A stretch of DNA of 64,000 bases from Druceiella hillmani (Eukaryota > Arthropoda > Insecta > Lepidoptera > Hepialidae), in the NCBI GenBank assembly GCA_039881145.1, contig JAYKKI010000006.1, positions 17,212,501 to 17,276,500 on the forward strand. The letters are read 5' to 3'. The position numbers and the translations under genes are program-made. Positions 1 through 14,400 of the stretch are shown in pieces (the stretch's first letter is position 1; every line of letters starts with the position of its first letter). The notes under the pieces are model-generated. The model saw only the letters and a program-made list of their open reading frames with translations, searched no databases and was not told where the DNA came from.

Positions 1-176
1 ATTTCAGCTATAATTCGCAGTAAATTGTGATCATAAAACGCTGCTACTGTTATAATAATCAATCATAATAACTCTATTTTGTGTGTTCGGAATTGACAAA
101 GCTCTAGAGATTTTTGTGAGTCAAACTGCTTCAGTATCAGAGCATATTAAAACTGGATTAAAATTGTTTTTCCCTA

Positions 177-182
177 TTTATT
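177..182 (-). promoter_or_regulatory. Candidate polyadenylation signal for the XKR gene
   Basis: AATAAA on the minus strand about 110 nt beyond the TGA at 292. In DNA this AT-rich such hexamers are common, so this is only the nearest plausible signal. Confidence 0.4.
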
Positions 183-291
183 TAAATTTCCTACGTAACA
201 TCATCTCCTTTGGTAAGCTCGTTGACGATAATACACGGCAGAGTGAGCCAAAGTAAATGCAGAACTGTAAGGTAATATAGATATGCACGTG

Positions 292-431
292 TCATAGTTT
301 GGTTTCATGCTTGGGTGTTGGCTGCGGACGGATGCGGAGGCGTTGACCAGGCAGTTCTCCCGCACGCACTGACCGCCCTGAACATTGCGAGCGCCTCTCG
401 CTCTCGTTGTCGTCCCCACTGTCCACGTCGC
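292..431 (-). CDS. Xkr: XKR exon 14: terminal coding exon
   Basis: Residues 944-989 and TGA: (G)DVDSGDDNESERRSQCSGR, then SVRAGELPGQRLRIRPQPTP, then KHETKL. The acceptor is cgtggcag. The acidic cluster SSDGDVDSGDDNES is created across the exon 13/14 junction. A candidate AATAAA lies on the minus strand at 182-177, about 110 nt past the stop. Confidence 0.8.
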
Positions 432-3400
432 CTGCCACGAAAAGAAACAATAAACATTCTGGCAAAAATTTATTGAAAATCAGAACAAGAAATAAGCAAT
501 ACTGTTTTCGAATAGAATTCAAAATATAAATTTGTATACTGCACATATATATGCTGCTAATCGGTGAAATCGCCATAAATACCATTTTCAATAAATTTTC
601 AATTTGTTTTCTAAAAATTTCTCTAAACCGTCAAACATGATTCAGTATTTCTGCAAATATAAAAAGCCTTATTTAACAGAATTGTTTGTAGTAAGGATTT
701 TCATGAATTTCAATAAATATGAATTGACTTAGCAATAAATGACAACGTAATTTATAATCAATAGAATAATGTCTGAGTATAGGAAAATAGAAGGAAAGTT
801 GGAGGGTTAATAGATTTTTAACATACTATTAGATTTTCATGCAATAAACTGTGTAATTGAGAAACTGTTTGATTGCAATATTGTAATTATGAATTCATAA
901 CAAAATTAACTGAAAGTTCTTGATTTTGGTTCACAATGTTAATTCATGCAAATCTCATTTCAAAAAGTATTATTTCAGTTATCCTAAAGATGTTATAAGA
1001 GTATGACTTTGAGAACCATTTGCTACTTTGGAAAATAGCTTTAGAAAAAGAACAACTGTTGTAGTTTGAGTAAAGACATATTCATATTTACATAGTTTAC
1101 CTATAAGCAAACAAGCATTGAGTTCACTTATTTTAGATAATTAAATCACTGACATCTGCAAATTTGTCAAGTTGGCAGAGGATCATAGACCCAATAAAAT
1201 ACTTCATTATACTAATTCACAATTAGGGAAATGGCTTGTGAACTTCTTCTGTGAGGTTTTGACACTGCGTAATGCTATATATAAGAGAGACATTATAAAA
1301 CAGGTAAATCTAGATTACAATTTGACGATGCTAAATTTAGAATATAATAAAAATAATAATGTATGGAGCACGAAGATAACAGACCATCGCTACTGTTGTT
1401 GCTGGGTACTAGGTGATCGGGTCGGCGGGCACGAGCGCGCCGCCAGTACCGGAACTCCCGCGGCAGTGTGTACGAGCGCGGTAAAGAGATCTACCAAGAG
1501 AACACATCCACATTTTTCTTAAACTTTCTTTTAATTTTTATGCAAGAAGATATGAAATTCATCACAAATTATAAAAATAATATACCAGGGAAGTGTGCAA
1601 CCTATGAAATGATAATAAAACCAAGCACTTGGTAAAACATGCATAAAGTAGAGTTCCGTAGTTTATCAATATCTTGTGAAATTCTTAATGCAAAATTAAC
1701 TTCTCGAGTACGTAGGCCGTTCATATGAAACATTACGTTCACGACATGTCGATAAACTAATATCTAATATGAAAGTATTGATTTTAGCTAAAAACTTAAC
1801 AATAGCCATCTCGCGAGCTATCGCTAAGTTTTTGGCTCACCAAAACTTAGCAATTTCTAAATTCTGAAGAAATTAATGAAAAGTATGTTAAAAGGAAAAG
1901 ACCATTACACAATTAAGAAAATAGTAAACCATGTGTGAAAGTCTGTGTGAAGTAGTAGAGATAAGATAGATCGTAGAATATACATTAAAATAAAAGTATT
2001 CATTAAACATTATCAGTACCTGGCTATCCATGTCGCTGGAGGGTCGAATAGCATCTACGTTGGCTTCACCCAGCTCTCCCTCGCTCACCTCCTCTCCTGC
2101 AGCAGACATCTCTTCCTCCTTTTGTCTATAAACAAAATGAGCTTACATATACATACTCACATTTGTAGCCATTTGCAAGATATGTTTAATAATATCTCAT
2201 TTTTCATTATACACAAAAAAACAAGTCTATTCATTTTGAGTGTTCTGTGGTAAAATTGCCAAAACAGAACCACTAATGAAATCACATCGGTGTCCATCTG
2301 TCAATCTGCCTATTACAGGTGATTTTGTCGTTGATATTTGACATAAAAACTTGAAATTTAGCACAAAGGTAGTAACTCAAAAAATTAAAATGGGATGGGA
2401 AAAACCTTTAAAATTGCTGTCCCCTTACCTAAGTCATCATTTTGATTATACAAAATGATGGCTTAGAAAAATCTAAAAAAAATCCTGATGAAAATCATTG
2501 AATGTTCAGGATTTTTCAAGAAGGATCAATTAGGAATAGACTGAACAAAAATTGTCAGGATTTAAAACTCTAGCTTGATTAACTATAATAAATAATTCAA
2601 TTGTTTCAATTTCCATAGAACTGATGAACCATCAGTTTTAGAGAAAAAGTTTTTCAACAAAAAATATTTCTCATGATGTAAAGATCAACTCTTATCCTTA
2701 TACGTTTTTTAAAATATTTTAAATTGGCTCAGTAGAAATGCCCCCTAACCAGGTTTGCGTGATGTAAAACGGCATGGGCCGGCGGCGTGTTGCGTGGCAG
2801 ATGGGAGTCTTTTAATTACATAGTCGACGCGCATTACTAAGTGGAAGGTTGATGGCATGGGACACCACTTGTGTAAGTGTGGCTTGCACTTAACCAATAT
2901 TTTTAATATAAGCTATAACCCCAAATAAAGCACACATCATTTATAATGCCCTATAGGTTCTTCCTTGAAATGGCTCTAAAATGAAACATCTTACTTTTGG
3001 CCTTATTTGGCACAAAATATAATCAGATTTTCGTGTTGAGAAAACTAAACAAACCGCATTGGGCTGATTAATATATTGATAAACTATATGTGATTATATT
3101 TCGAAAAAGTTCAATATATGTAGTTATAGTAAAATTGTACAAATGCTTGTAATCTTCAAAGGGGCCAATACCAGGCTCGTAATTCATATCATTAATGCAA
3201 CCTTCTCGACAAGTAATGGACGACAAATTTAAATGTGGACCTTTTAGGGTCGAACCTTAGTTCTCCTAAATTATTAGCACACACATGTATCTTTTTGTAA
3301 TGTTGGGCATTGAAGAAGGATGGGTGCAGAATCATTTGTAATGCCCTTGAGTTTTATTGTGTCGATCCTTTTCTTTTTAAATGATTACTTGGAGTAATTA

Positions 3401-5402
3401 AAATATGGCTAAAATAGTTTATATTATATATTTAATAGAAAAAATTTATTTACTTTAATGTACACAATTGATATGTATGGCGGACTTATTGCTACGAGAG
3501 CAATATTTTACAGCTAACCAGAATGGTAATCCAGCCCCGATCAACATTATTAGTCAACCCGAGCCAACATTATTTGTGACTTATGGTTTATGAAATGTTA
3601 ATATGGTTTTGAAATGTGACTTGAAAGTGTATTTATAGTATTACAGAATGTCCTGTTAGGAGTGGACCAATAAAATGTCGGTGACAGCGGGAATTATTAC
3701 ACATACAAAACAATAAATTTTATTATCCTTTTTTAGAAATATGATAAATTATTATAAATTTTAAAATTTTGTTACTGTACCATGACAAACATTTTTTTTA
3801 TTATGTGTTATTACTATTTCTGCTTTTTTATTGTCCGAGATCTTTAAGAGAACATTTGTCTTCCTAATTAAAATGTTATTCATTATCGACAATATATAAA
3901 TTAAACGTTAAAACATGTGCAAATTCTCAATTACAAAATATGAAAAGTGATTTTTGAACAATGCTGTAAAAAAATGTAAGGCAACTTTGTGGAACTTGAT
4001 TTTAAAAATATCTACAATTCGCACAGATTCCAAAAAGGTAACATTGTTACAATTAATTCTGTAAACATTCGAAAAATACCTACTTTATTGAAATAACTCC
4101 GCATTCGCAGAAATGCTATCTCTTTCCCACTCGTAAAGTCAGTACACCGCATTTTAAGAAGAAATAATTTGTACCCGTACCATGTACGAGTGCAAGCATG
4201 ACTACCTGCTGGCTATCAACGACGAATAGATTTCTGTCGGGAGATGTTGCGTCGATGCAGACAAGAACTGCTTTTTTTAATGCAATCTTACGGAGCAATG
4301 AATCATGTTTTAAAAGAATGGAAGTATTTAATTTACACCAATGGGCCGCATAGTAAGGCAAGATAGATTTCAACATCAATTCGGAGTCATTTTGTGGGCT
4401 GGAATCCTGGATGCCAAAATTATCGGTCCATTTGAACTCCTGCCGAGGTTTAATGGAGTTCCTTATCTACGGTTTTTAAGAGACGAACTTGGAAATTGGT
4501 TGAATGAAATACCACAAGATGTAAGTGATAAGATGTGGCTACAGTACGATGGTGCACCAGCCCACTTTTCGCGACAAGTAAATGAATACTTAAATGAACT
4601 TATAACTTACCCATAAACTTACCCAAATCGATAGATAGAACATGGTGGTACAATTGCATGGCCACCACGTTCGCTAGAGTTCAATCAATTGGACTATTTT
4701 CTATGGGGATATTTCAAGGAGACGGTCTACTGTATAAACTACTGATTGAACAACAATTAAGACAAAAATTATACCATGTGTCTGAAGTGGTAGAAAACAA
4801 TGAAAGGGCCTTAAGTTTAAGAAGAAATTTCATAAGAAGATGCTGGTTTTGCATAAGATCTAGGAGAGTAATAAAAAAAACATAATAAATGTAGTATGAT
4901 CATAAATACTACACTCGTTTTATTTTAGCGAAAAAATGCTCAATGGTTTAGGAATAAAAAACATGTTAGGAGATGACTTAGTACCAGAAAATTATATCTT
5001 TTGGAATCTGTGTGAATTGTAGGTGTTTTTAAAATAAAGTTCCACAAGGTTGCCAAACATTTTTTTACACTAGCAGTGTTCAAAAATAACTTTTCATATT
5101 TTGTAATTAAAAAATGCACATGTTTTAGCGTTTAATTTTTACGTTGCCAATAATAATGAATGAATAGCATTTTAATTAGAAAGACGAATGTTGTCTTAAA
5201 GATCTTAGACAATAAAAAAGCAGAAATAGTACGTAATAATAATAATACGTAATAACAAAATTTTTTTTCATGCGCAGTAACAAAAATTAGAAAATCATAT
5301 TTCTAAAACTATTAGAGGCCTCGGATAATAAAATTTATTGTTTTGTATGTGTATCACCGACATTTCGTTGGTCTACTCCTTACGGGACAGCCCGTATGTG
5401 TG

Positions 5403-5438
<36 letters not shown>

Positions 5439-8400
5439 AGTGTATGTATGCATAAATATAGATACACGATTATTTAATCATTAATCAATTAAGATTAGTA
5501 AATAATTATGTTCACGAAGCTATATTGTAGTGGATTTAACTGTTAAATGTTATTAATATTAATTTTAGATGGTTAAATTGGATATTTAGTGGATTTCATG
5601 AATTTCTAATGTTATTTGGGATTGTCATATTAGTTAGGATGAGATTTCCCGGGTTGGTAATTTACCTATGTCATTTCCTGTTCCCCTAACTATCTTTGTG
5701 CAGTAAATGACATCGATCCGTTGTGATGCAAAAGAAGGACAGAAAACCCTTTGGAATTTTTAATGTTAGTTTGGGTTTTTGTTTTAGTTAGGAAAATATT
5801 TCCCAAATTGGAAGTAGTCTGTGTTAGTTCCAATCATCCCTGTGTAGAAATTTACGTTGGTCTGTTGCTCCATTGCGACATGAAATAAGAACAAATACAC
5901 TTTCGAATTTTTAACATAGGTTTTTTAATATTAGTATCCCTATATTAGTTAGGAGGAGATTTCCCGGGTCAGCAATTGGTCTATGTCATTTCCTGGTCCG
6001 CCAACTATTTCTGTGCAGAAAGCAATATCGATCTTTTGCTCCATTGTGACGTGGAAGAAGAATAAACAAACAGACTTTCCATTTTTTAATATTGGACGAA
6101 TTTGTTGTTTTAGTTAAGATGAGGTTTCCATGACTTCCATGTCTTATCAAAAAAATGTCAAAATATCATTGGTGCTAAACTGAACTTACACCTATGATAT
6201 TAAACCGCAGATCCAAACCAAGATTAAAATGAATTAATTATATTGCTTTTTGAGCGGATGGGAAAACAAGCTACGTATGTCCGACTAGCACCGCGCCTCG
6301 GCGCACACTGTCTGTTTGCATGTGAGTAAAAGAGAAGCAATAGATATTGCTAAAATGTATCTTGTATTCGAGAGAAATAATGTGTTTTATTTTTTTATTG
6401 GAATCCTATTTACTTTATTGAAAATAAAAAACAACCAATATTTTAAATAAGACATGAACACTTTGACTTTTTAATTCTATTCATAAAGTGGTATAAATAG
6501 CGGAGTTAATTTGGTTTAATATTTAAGTTATGAGATGCTTTTGGATTTTTTCAGATATAAAAGATATTTTAGTTGTGTTTTGGAAACAAGCAGGACTTTA
6601 GAAATATCGTCAAGAATAATGAATATTTTCTTCCCGGCCATATATTTACCAGATTTTGTTCAAAATTTTTTTAAATAAGCTCAATCTGGTGTTGTCAGTG
6701 TCTTAAATACTTTTTAAGCATTTTCTATTGCGGTTTGAGAGAAACCATATAATGTGATCTTAAATTATGTTTTTGTTAACTGGATATCTGCCTAAGTATA
6801 ATAACAAAACACTTTTATTACTCTTGGTAGTTATACCTACAGTATTCCCTCAGATTTTGGGCTCTTTATCAATCAATCAGTATTAAAACTATTTGAAAAT
6901 TACAAATATAATTGGATTATATTTTGTAATTACTTAGTCCTCTGGGCAAAATCTACAAATCATTCTATTTTTTAAAATATAATTAATTATGGATTTATTG
7001 CTTACAATAATTTGGTTAATTCTTTATCAAAGTAAACTATACAATTCAATTAAAATGAGTAAAGAATTCAGTACAAACTTAATTTTAAATGGCCGCTCCA
7101 TTAAAAATTAATGGAGCGGCCATTAATAATTAAGTCTGTTGGTATTGTGAATTCCTTACTTATTATATTGAGTGCTAAATTTATGTACGGGAAAGCAAGA
7201 TAGAACAAGATTTAGGCTGTTAATGTTATACAAAATTAATAAAACAATTAGTATTAAAAAGACATTAAATATTTAATTAATTACCTAATAATTTGAAATT
7301 ATTAAATTGTTCAAATAAATTAATAAAAGAAAAGAGATAAGTAATTGTTATTATTATTGAGTAATTTTATAATATATGTGAGGTAAATGATATTCAGTGT
7401 AAACATGGAGATGATTATGTTTTTTTGAATAATACTTATTATGCTGTGCAATTGCTTTATTTATATACTTTTTATTTAAAAAAAACAAATAAGTAATTGA
7501 GTAATTGTTATTATTATTGAGTAATTTTATAATATATCTGAGGTAAATGATATTCAGTGTAAACATGGAGATAATTATGTTTTTTTGAATAATACTTATT
7601 ATGCTGTGCAATTGCTTTATTTATATACTTTCTATTTAAAAAAAACAAATAAGTAATTGAGTAATTGTTATTATTATATAAGTAATTGTTATTATTATTG
7701 AGTAATTTTATAATATATCTGAGGTAAATGATATTCAGTGTAAACATGGAGATAATTATGTTTTTTTGAATAATACTTATTATGCTGTGCAATTGCTTTA
7801 TTTATATACTTTTTATTTAAAAAAAACAAATAAGTAATTGAGTAATTGTTATTATTATATAAGTAATTGTTATTATTATTGAGTAATTTTATAATATATC
7901 TGAGGTAAATGATATTCAGTGTAAACTTGGAGATGATTATGTTTTTTTGAATAATACTTATTATGCTGTGCAATTGCCTTTTTATATACTCTTTATTTAA
8001 AAAAAAACAAATAAGTAATTGAGTAATTGTTATTATTATATAAGTAATTGAGTTATTGTTATTATTATTGAGTAATTTTATAATATATCTGAAGTAAATT
8101 ATATTCAGTGTAAACATGGAGATGATTATGTTTTTTTGAATAATACTTATTATGCTGTGCAATTGCTTTATTTATATACTTTCTATTTAAAAAAAACAAA
8201 TAAGTAATTGAGTAATTGTTATTATTATATAAGTAATTGTTATTATTATTGAGTAATTTTATAATATATCTGAGGTAAATGATATTCAGTGTAAACATGG
8301 AGATGATTATGTTTTTTTGAATAATACTTATTATGCTGTGCAATTGCTTTATTTATACACTTTTTATTTAAAAAAAAAACAAATAAGTAATTGAGTAATT

Positions 8401-11400
8401 GTTATTATTATATAAGTAATTGTTATTATTATTGAGTAATTTTATAATACATCTGAGGTAAATGATATTCAGTGTAAACATGGAGATGATTATGTTTTTT
8501 TGAATAATACTTATTATGCTGTGCAATTGCTTTATTTATACACTTTTTATTTAAAAAAAAAACAAATAAGTAATTGAGTAATTGTTATTATTATATAAGT
8601 AATTGTTATTATTATTGAGTAATTTTATAATATATCTGAGGTAAATGATATTCAGTGTAAACATGGAGATAATTATGTTTTTTTGAATAATACTTATTAT
8701 GCTGTGCAATTGCTTTATTTATATACTTTTTATTTAAAAAAAACAAATAAGTAATTGAGTAATTGTTATTATTATATAAGTAATTGTTATTATTATTGAG
8801 TAATTTTATAATATATCTGAGGTAAATGATATTCAGTGTAAACTTGGAGATGATTATGTTTTTTTGAATAATACTTATTATGCTGTGCAATTGCCTTTTT
8901 ATATACTCTTTATTTAAAAAAAAACAAATAAGTAATTGAGTAATTGTTATTATTATATAAGTAATTGAGTTATTGTTATTATTATTGAGTAATTTTATAA
9001 TATATCTGAGGTAAATGATATTCAGTGTAAACATGGAGATGATTATGTTTTTTTGAATAATACTTATTATGCTGTGCAATTGCTTTATTTATATACTTTT
9101 TATTTAAAAAAAAACAAATAAGTAATTGAGTAATTGTTATTATTATATAAGTAATTGTTATTATTATTGAGTAATTTTATAATATTTCTGAGGTAAATGA
9201 TATTCAGTGTAAACATGGAGATGATTATGTTTTTTTGAATAATACTTATTATGCTGTGCAATTGCTTTATTTATATACTTTTTATTTAAAAAATAACAAA
9301 TAAGTAATTGAGTAATTGTTATTATTATATAAGTAATTGAGTAATTGTTATTATTATTGAGTAATTTTATAATATATCTGAGGTAAATGATATTCAGTGT
9401 AAACATGGAGATGATTATGTTTTTTTGAATAATACTTATTATGCTGTGCAATTGCTTTATTTATATACTTTTTATTTAAAAAAAAACAAATAAGTAATTG
9501 AGTAATTGTTATTATTATATAAGTAATTGAGTAATTGTTATTATTATTGAGTAATTTTATAATATATCTGAAGTAAATGATATTCAGTGTAAACATGGAG
9601 ATGATTATGTTTTTTTGAATAATACTTATGCTGTGCAATTGCTTTATTTATATACTTTTTATTTAAAAAAAACAAATAAGTAATTGAGTAATTGTTATTA
9701 TTATATAAGTAATTGTTATTATTATTGAGTAATTTTATAATATATCTGAGGTAAATGATATTCAGTGTAAACATGGAGATGATTATGTTTTTTTGAATAA
9801 TACTTATTATGCTGTGCAATTGCTTTATTTATACACTTTTTATTTAAAAAAAAACAAATAAGTAATTGAGTAATTGTTATTATTATATAAGTAATTGTTA
9901 TTATTATTGAGTAATTTTATAATATATCTGAGGTAAATGATATTCAGTGTAAACTTGGAGATGATTATGTTTTTTTGAATAATACTTATTATGCTGTGCA
10001 ATTGCTTTATTTATATACTTTTTATTTAAAAAAAAAACAAATAAGTAATTGAGTAATTGTTATTATTATATAAGTAATTGAGTTATTGTTATTATTATTG
10101 AGTAATTTTATAATATATCTGAGGTAAATGATATTCAGTGTAAACATGGAGATGATTATGTTTTTTTGAATAATACTTATTATGCTGTGCAATTGCTTTA
10201 TTTATACACTTTTTATTTAAAAAAAACAAATAAGTAATTGAGTAATTGTTATTATTATATAAGTAATTGTTATTATTATTGAGTAATTTTATAATATATC
10301 TGAGGTAAATGATATTCAGTGTAAACATGGAGATGATTATGTTTTTTTGAATAATACTTATTATGCTGTGCAATTGCTTTATTTATATACTATTTATTTA
10401 AAAAAAAACAAATAAGTAATTGAGTAATTGTTATTATTATATAAGTAATTGAGTAATTGTTATTATTATTGAGTAATTTTATAATATATCTGAGGTAAAT
10501 GATATTCAGTGTAAACATGGAGATGATTATGTTTTTTTGAATAATACTTATTATGCTGTGCAATTGCTTTATTTATATACTTTTTATTTAAAAAAAACAA
10601 ATAAGTAATTGAGTAATTGTTATTATTATATAAGTAATTGTTATTATTATTGAGTAATTTTATAATACATCTGAGGTAAATGATATTCAGTGTAAACATG
10701 GAGATGATTATGTTTTTTTGAATAATAATTATTATGCTGTGCAATTGCTTTATTTATATACTTTTTCTTTACTTTATATATTTTTGTATAAATTATGTTT
10801 CCGGCCCTACGTACCGGCGTACCCCAATTCTTTAGAATTTGTAACATTAGAATTAAATGATATAAACATATAAATAAATGTGAGCTGACGCTCTGGATAA
10901 ATATTATCGGAGAGATTGAAACTTCCTTCGTTGAATCATCACCAATGATTGCACAGATATTGCATGCTGTTTCACTCACTTTTTAACTTAAATGGATTTC
11001 AAGAAACAAGGGTACTATAAGTTTATTATCCAAAACTCAGTGCTAACTGAACAGAAGACCGTAAGCACTTTTTATATATCCTACCAGATGATTTCAACAA
11101 ATTTCATTTCAAAAATAGTTGGAAAAAGTGGCTGTTTTAATAGTACTTAAAAAACATATTTAAAAAATTCAGTGGAATTTTTGATTCAGAATTCTCAATT
11201 TTCCCAAGGTTAACCAGCAAATCTATATCATCATATTCTTATTTGAGTTCTCGTTTATAATGTTTGGTTAGTAAAATAGTGAAAATATTGGGTCATAACT
11301 TTCATTGACCACTTGATTAAATTTATATATATAAAAATTAGTTTCAACAAAAACCACAGGAATGTACGTATATATTTAGAAAAATGGGAAATCTCAGAAT

Positions 11401-14400
11401 TATACTTAATAGAGCCAGTGCCTAAAAGCTCGAAGATCATAAAAAATTATTTTGTTCAGGTAAATTATTACTTACAAATAACAAGCCACTGATAAAAACG
11501 TACCTGTATGGTGCGCTCCAGTGACAGCAGGCTTGTTTAGTGCAGCCCTCTAAGTAAGTGGGCGCCAGCAGTATTTCAGGCGTGCGGCAGCGAGGTCTAC
11601 GTGTCTCCTCACATCTCTCCCGTGGTGGATGCATTAAGCCATATGCAAAACCCTTCCCATCACTGCACTTTGCACTTTCTCCACACACCCCCACCCTACC
11701 AGCTTCCATGTAACTGCCGGGACAAGCTTCTGTTCTCAGCTCTGATGAAGTGAATGAGTTATTCTTATCAGCAGTGTAACCATATGAGAACTGTCGATTA
11801 TGTGTATCTGAATATAAACTTGTAGCGGTGGGAATGTTTTGAATACCAACTGATCTCGGTACGAGTTGGTCTATTAGTCTATTTTGGCAGCTTACTTTCG
11901 GTCTATCGTACGAGTTACCATTAGAACCCGTTGTATTAGAACGAGTCGTATTGTTGTCAAAAAATGTATTAATTTGATCACCGTTTGTTGCAGTCACCGT
12001 ATTATTTTTTCGCAAATTTTTTTCGACGGGTGAGTTTAGTATTCTTGGGTTGCCATTATCTGAATATAGCAGCCGTGAGTGTAGTTCAGGCGTGTTGTAC
12101 ATGTCGGTGATGCCAGCCACGTACTGCCTCGTATTTTTCAATTTCGGCATGATTTGCTTTGTGAGTGAATTATTTTGATCGGGAGCCGAAACTTGCGAGA
12201 TGGGAGACATATTTCTATTATTGACGACTGTGTTATTTACATTTGATGGTGATGGATTTGATTCATATGTATTGTTTACGTTCACTGGATTAATGAGTTC
12301 CGTATAGCTCGAGAAGCCACCCAATAATTGATTCACTAAACTGGTATTTTGCGGGAAACAAGAGAAATTTTCATAACCATTCGTCTGATTAGCCATTAAA
12401 TTTGCATTTGGCAATCTATCATATAACTTTGGACTTTGTGGGTTATTGTTCTGCGCAGCGAGCTTGTTGAAGGTTTGCCGCAATGAGGTGAGTTGTGGAC
12501 TGGGCGGCGTCCAGGCAAGTGGTTGAATATCAATGTGCTTCTTGGTCTTTGGGATTGGCTGTCGCTGGAGGCTGGAGTAGATCTCATCGATCGAGACGGG
12601 CGCAGCAGTGGCCAACTTGCCTTGCTTCATCTCTTCTTCAATGACACGCAACTCGGCTAATTGTTTCTGCTTCTTTTCCTGCAACTTCTGCTGAATGTTG
12701 ACACGCGATCCCACACTTGAGCCCTCGTTTTCAGAAGATCCACCCTGTCATGTGAAAAGTTAAAATGAATGTTGAAATTTTTATTATTATGCGAGTTATT
12801 TATGTAATTTCTGTGGTTAAATTACTTTATCTAATAATAAATAAATGTAGGTTTTCACATATTTTTTCAAAAAACACAAATTGATTGTAAAATTTTATCA
12901 TTTAATATTACTGGTTAGCACTAGTATCGCGCTGCTTTTAGTACGTTATGGACAGGATTAACATTGAAGCTGATGACGACTGCTGGGGATATTTGCTGGT
13001 ATTTACACGGTTTCAATCAGGGTTTGAAGTGATAATTGGCACCGATAATTATCAATATAAATATAGGTTGATAATAATATTGATAAATATAATCAAAAAT
13101 ATTCAATTGGCCACTCTCCAATTTTTTAGTAATAGTAATATTAAGCAATTACATGTATCGGAATGCGTGCCACTTAACAATTATGGCGGGGGTTTCCTCG
13201 GTGTCGTGTTCCGTATCTGTCAAACTGCCAGTCATTCTTCTTTGTATCGGTTGGTTTCCAAGTTTTACTTCTCTAAATTTGTGTATAAATAGAAAATATA
13301 GTCATCATTCATTTCAACATCATGCCTCAAAACGGGAACACGGTTTGTTCAAATTCTTGACTGTATTAAAAATAAAAACATTAGGTTTTGGGCAAGCTGC
13401 AAAAAGCGCTAAGAAGAAATGCAGAGGATTTTAGATGAATTGGAAAAGCTTAGCAAGACTTTCAGTCTGGAGCGGGACTCAATATACTACATTGTCTGCA
13501 CCCACTGCTGGTACTGCTGAACCTCATCCATCAACTAGTTCAGGTTGATTTCCTTTTTAGGGTTCCGTACCTCAAAAGAAAAAAAAGGACCCTTATAGGA
13601 TCATGTCTGTTGTCCGTCTGTCGGTCTCCCAAGACCCCTCTTTCTCAGGAACACATGGAAGTATGAAGTATTCCTGTGAAAATACTTAGGACTACGGTCC
13701 CTTGAACTCGATAAAAATAAGCCCGAAAATCAAAACTTATAGGGTACTTTCTGTTGACTTTGAATCATGAAAGGATTTGATTTTGAAAGGAAATGATTAG
13801 GCAAGAAGTAAAGTCTCAGAGAATAAAAAAAGGAAAAAATTCGAAAATTGTTAATTTGTAGTTATGTCACATAAAAAATATTTTTTTAAATATGCACTAT
13901 ATAAGAAATATTCTTTTAATAAGCATATGGTGAAAGATAGAGGTGGAAATATATTTTCGTTCTAAAAAATTAAAATTTTGTAAATAGTATAAAAGGAATA
14001 TTGCGTAACATTAAATGTTTATAAATGCCTAAAGGTGTACGGAACCTTGTAATACACTTGTATTACAAGGTTCCGTACACGCTTGACAGGTTTTTTTTTT
14101 AAATTTGTTGCTTTCATTTGAATAAATCTTATTTATTAGTATTGTAATGTGTGACATTAACGTTTATATTTTATTCTAGGAATTTCCATTACAGGATATT
14201 CCTGCTCTACCTTCATTAATTCAGGCAACAATGTAGGCCATGGAGGTTTTAATAACAACAAAAGAATATTCAAAAAAGATTAAAGATACAAATCAGTAAA
14301 TATTTTTATGCCACAAATACGCCATTTAGGTATGTTAATCAAGGAGAATTTAATGATTTTTATGCCCGGGATTTATTTCACCATCTGTATATGAAATAGA

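Noticed and set aside
201..419. Second minus-strand frame over the last XKR exon (MGTTTRARGARNV)
   Set aside because: Out of phase with exon 13; the frame ending KHETKL fits the splice phase.
1172..1522. Plus-strand 116-codon open frame
   Set aside because: Its GC-rich part is the antisense of XKR exon 13; the rest has intron composition and no family similarity.
7354..10979. Series of 85-155-codon minus-strand open frames of type MHSIISIIQKNIIIS
   Set aside because: They are the satellite unit read in one frame. Each frame spans two units, overlaps the next and has only repeat-derived, Asn/Ile-rich composition. Not genes.
11437..12714. A stand-alone 425-codon gene
   Set aside because: The apparent start is a GTG inside a longer open stretch. 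Splice borders at both ends match the phases of XKR exons 10 and 12, so it is an internal exon.
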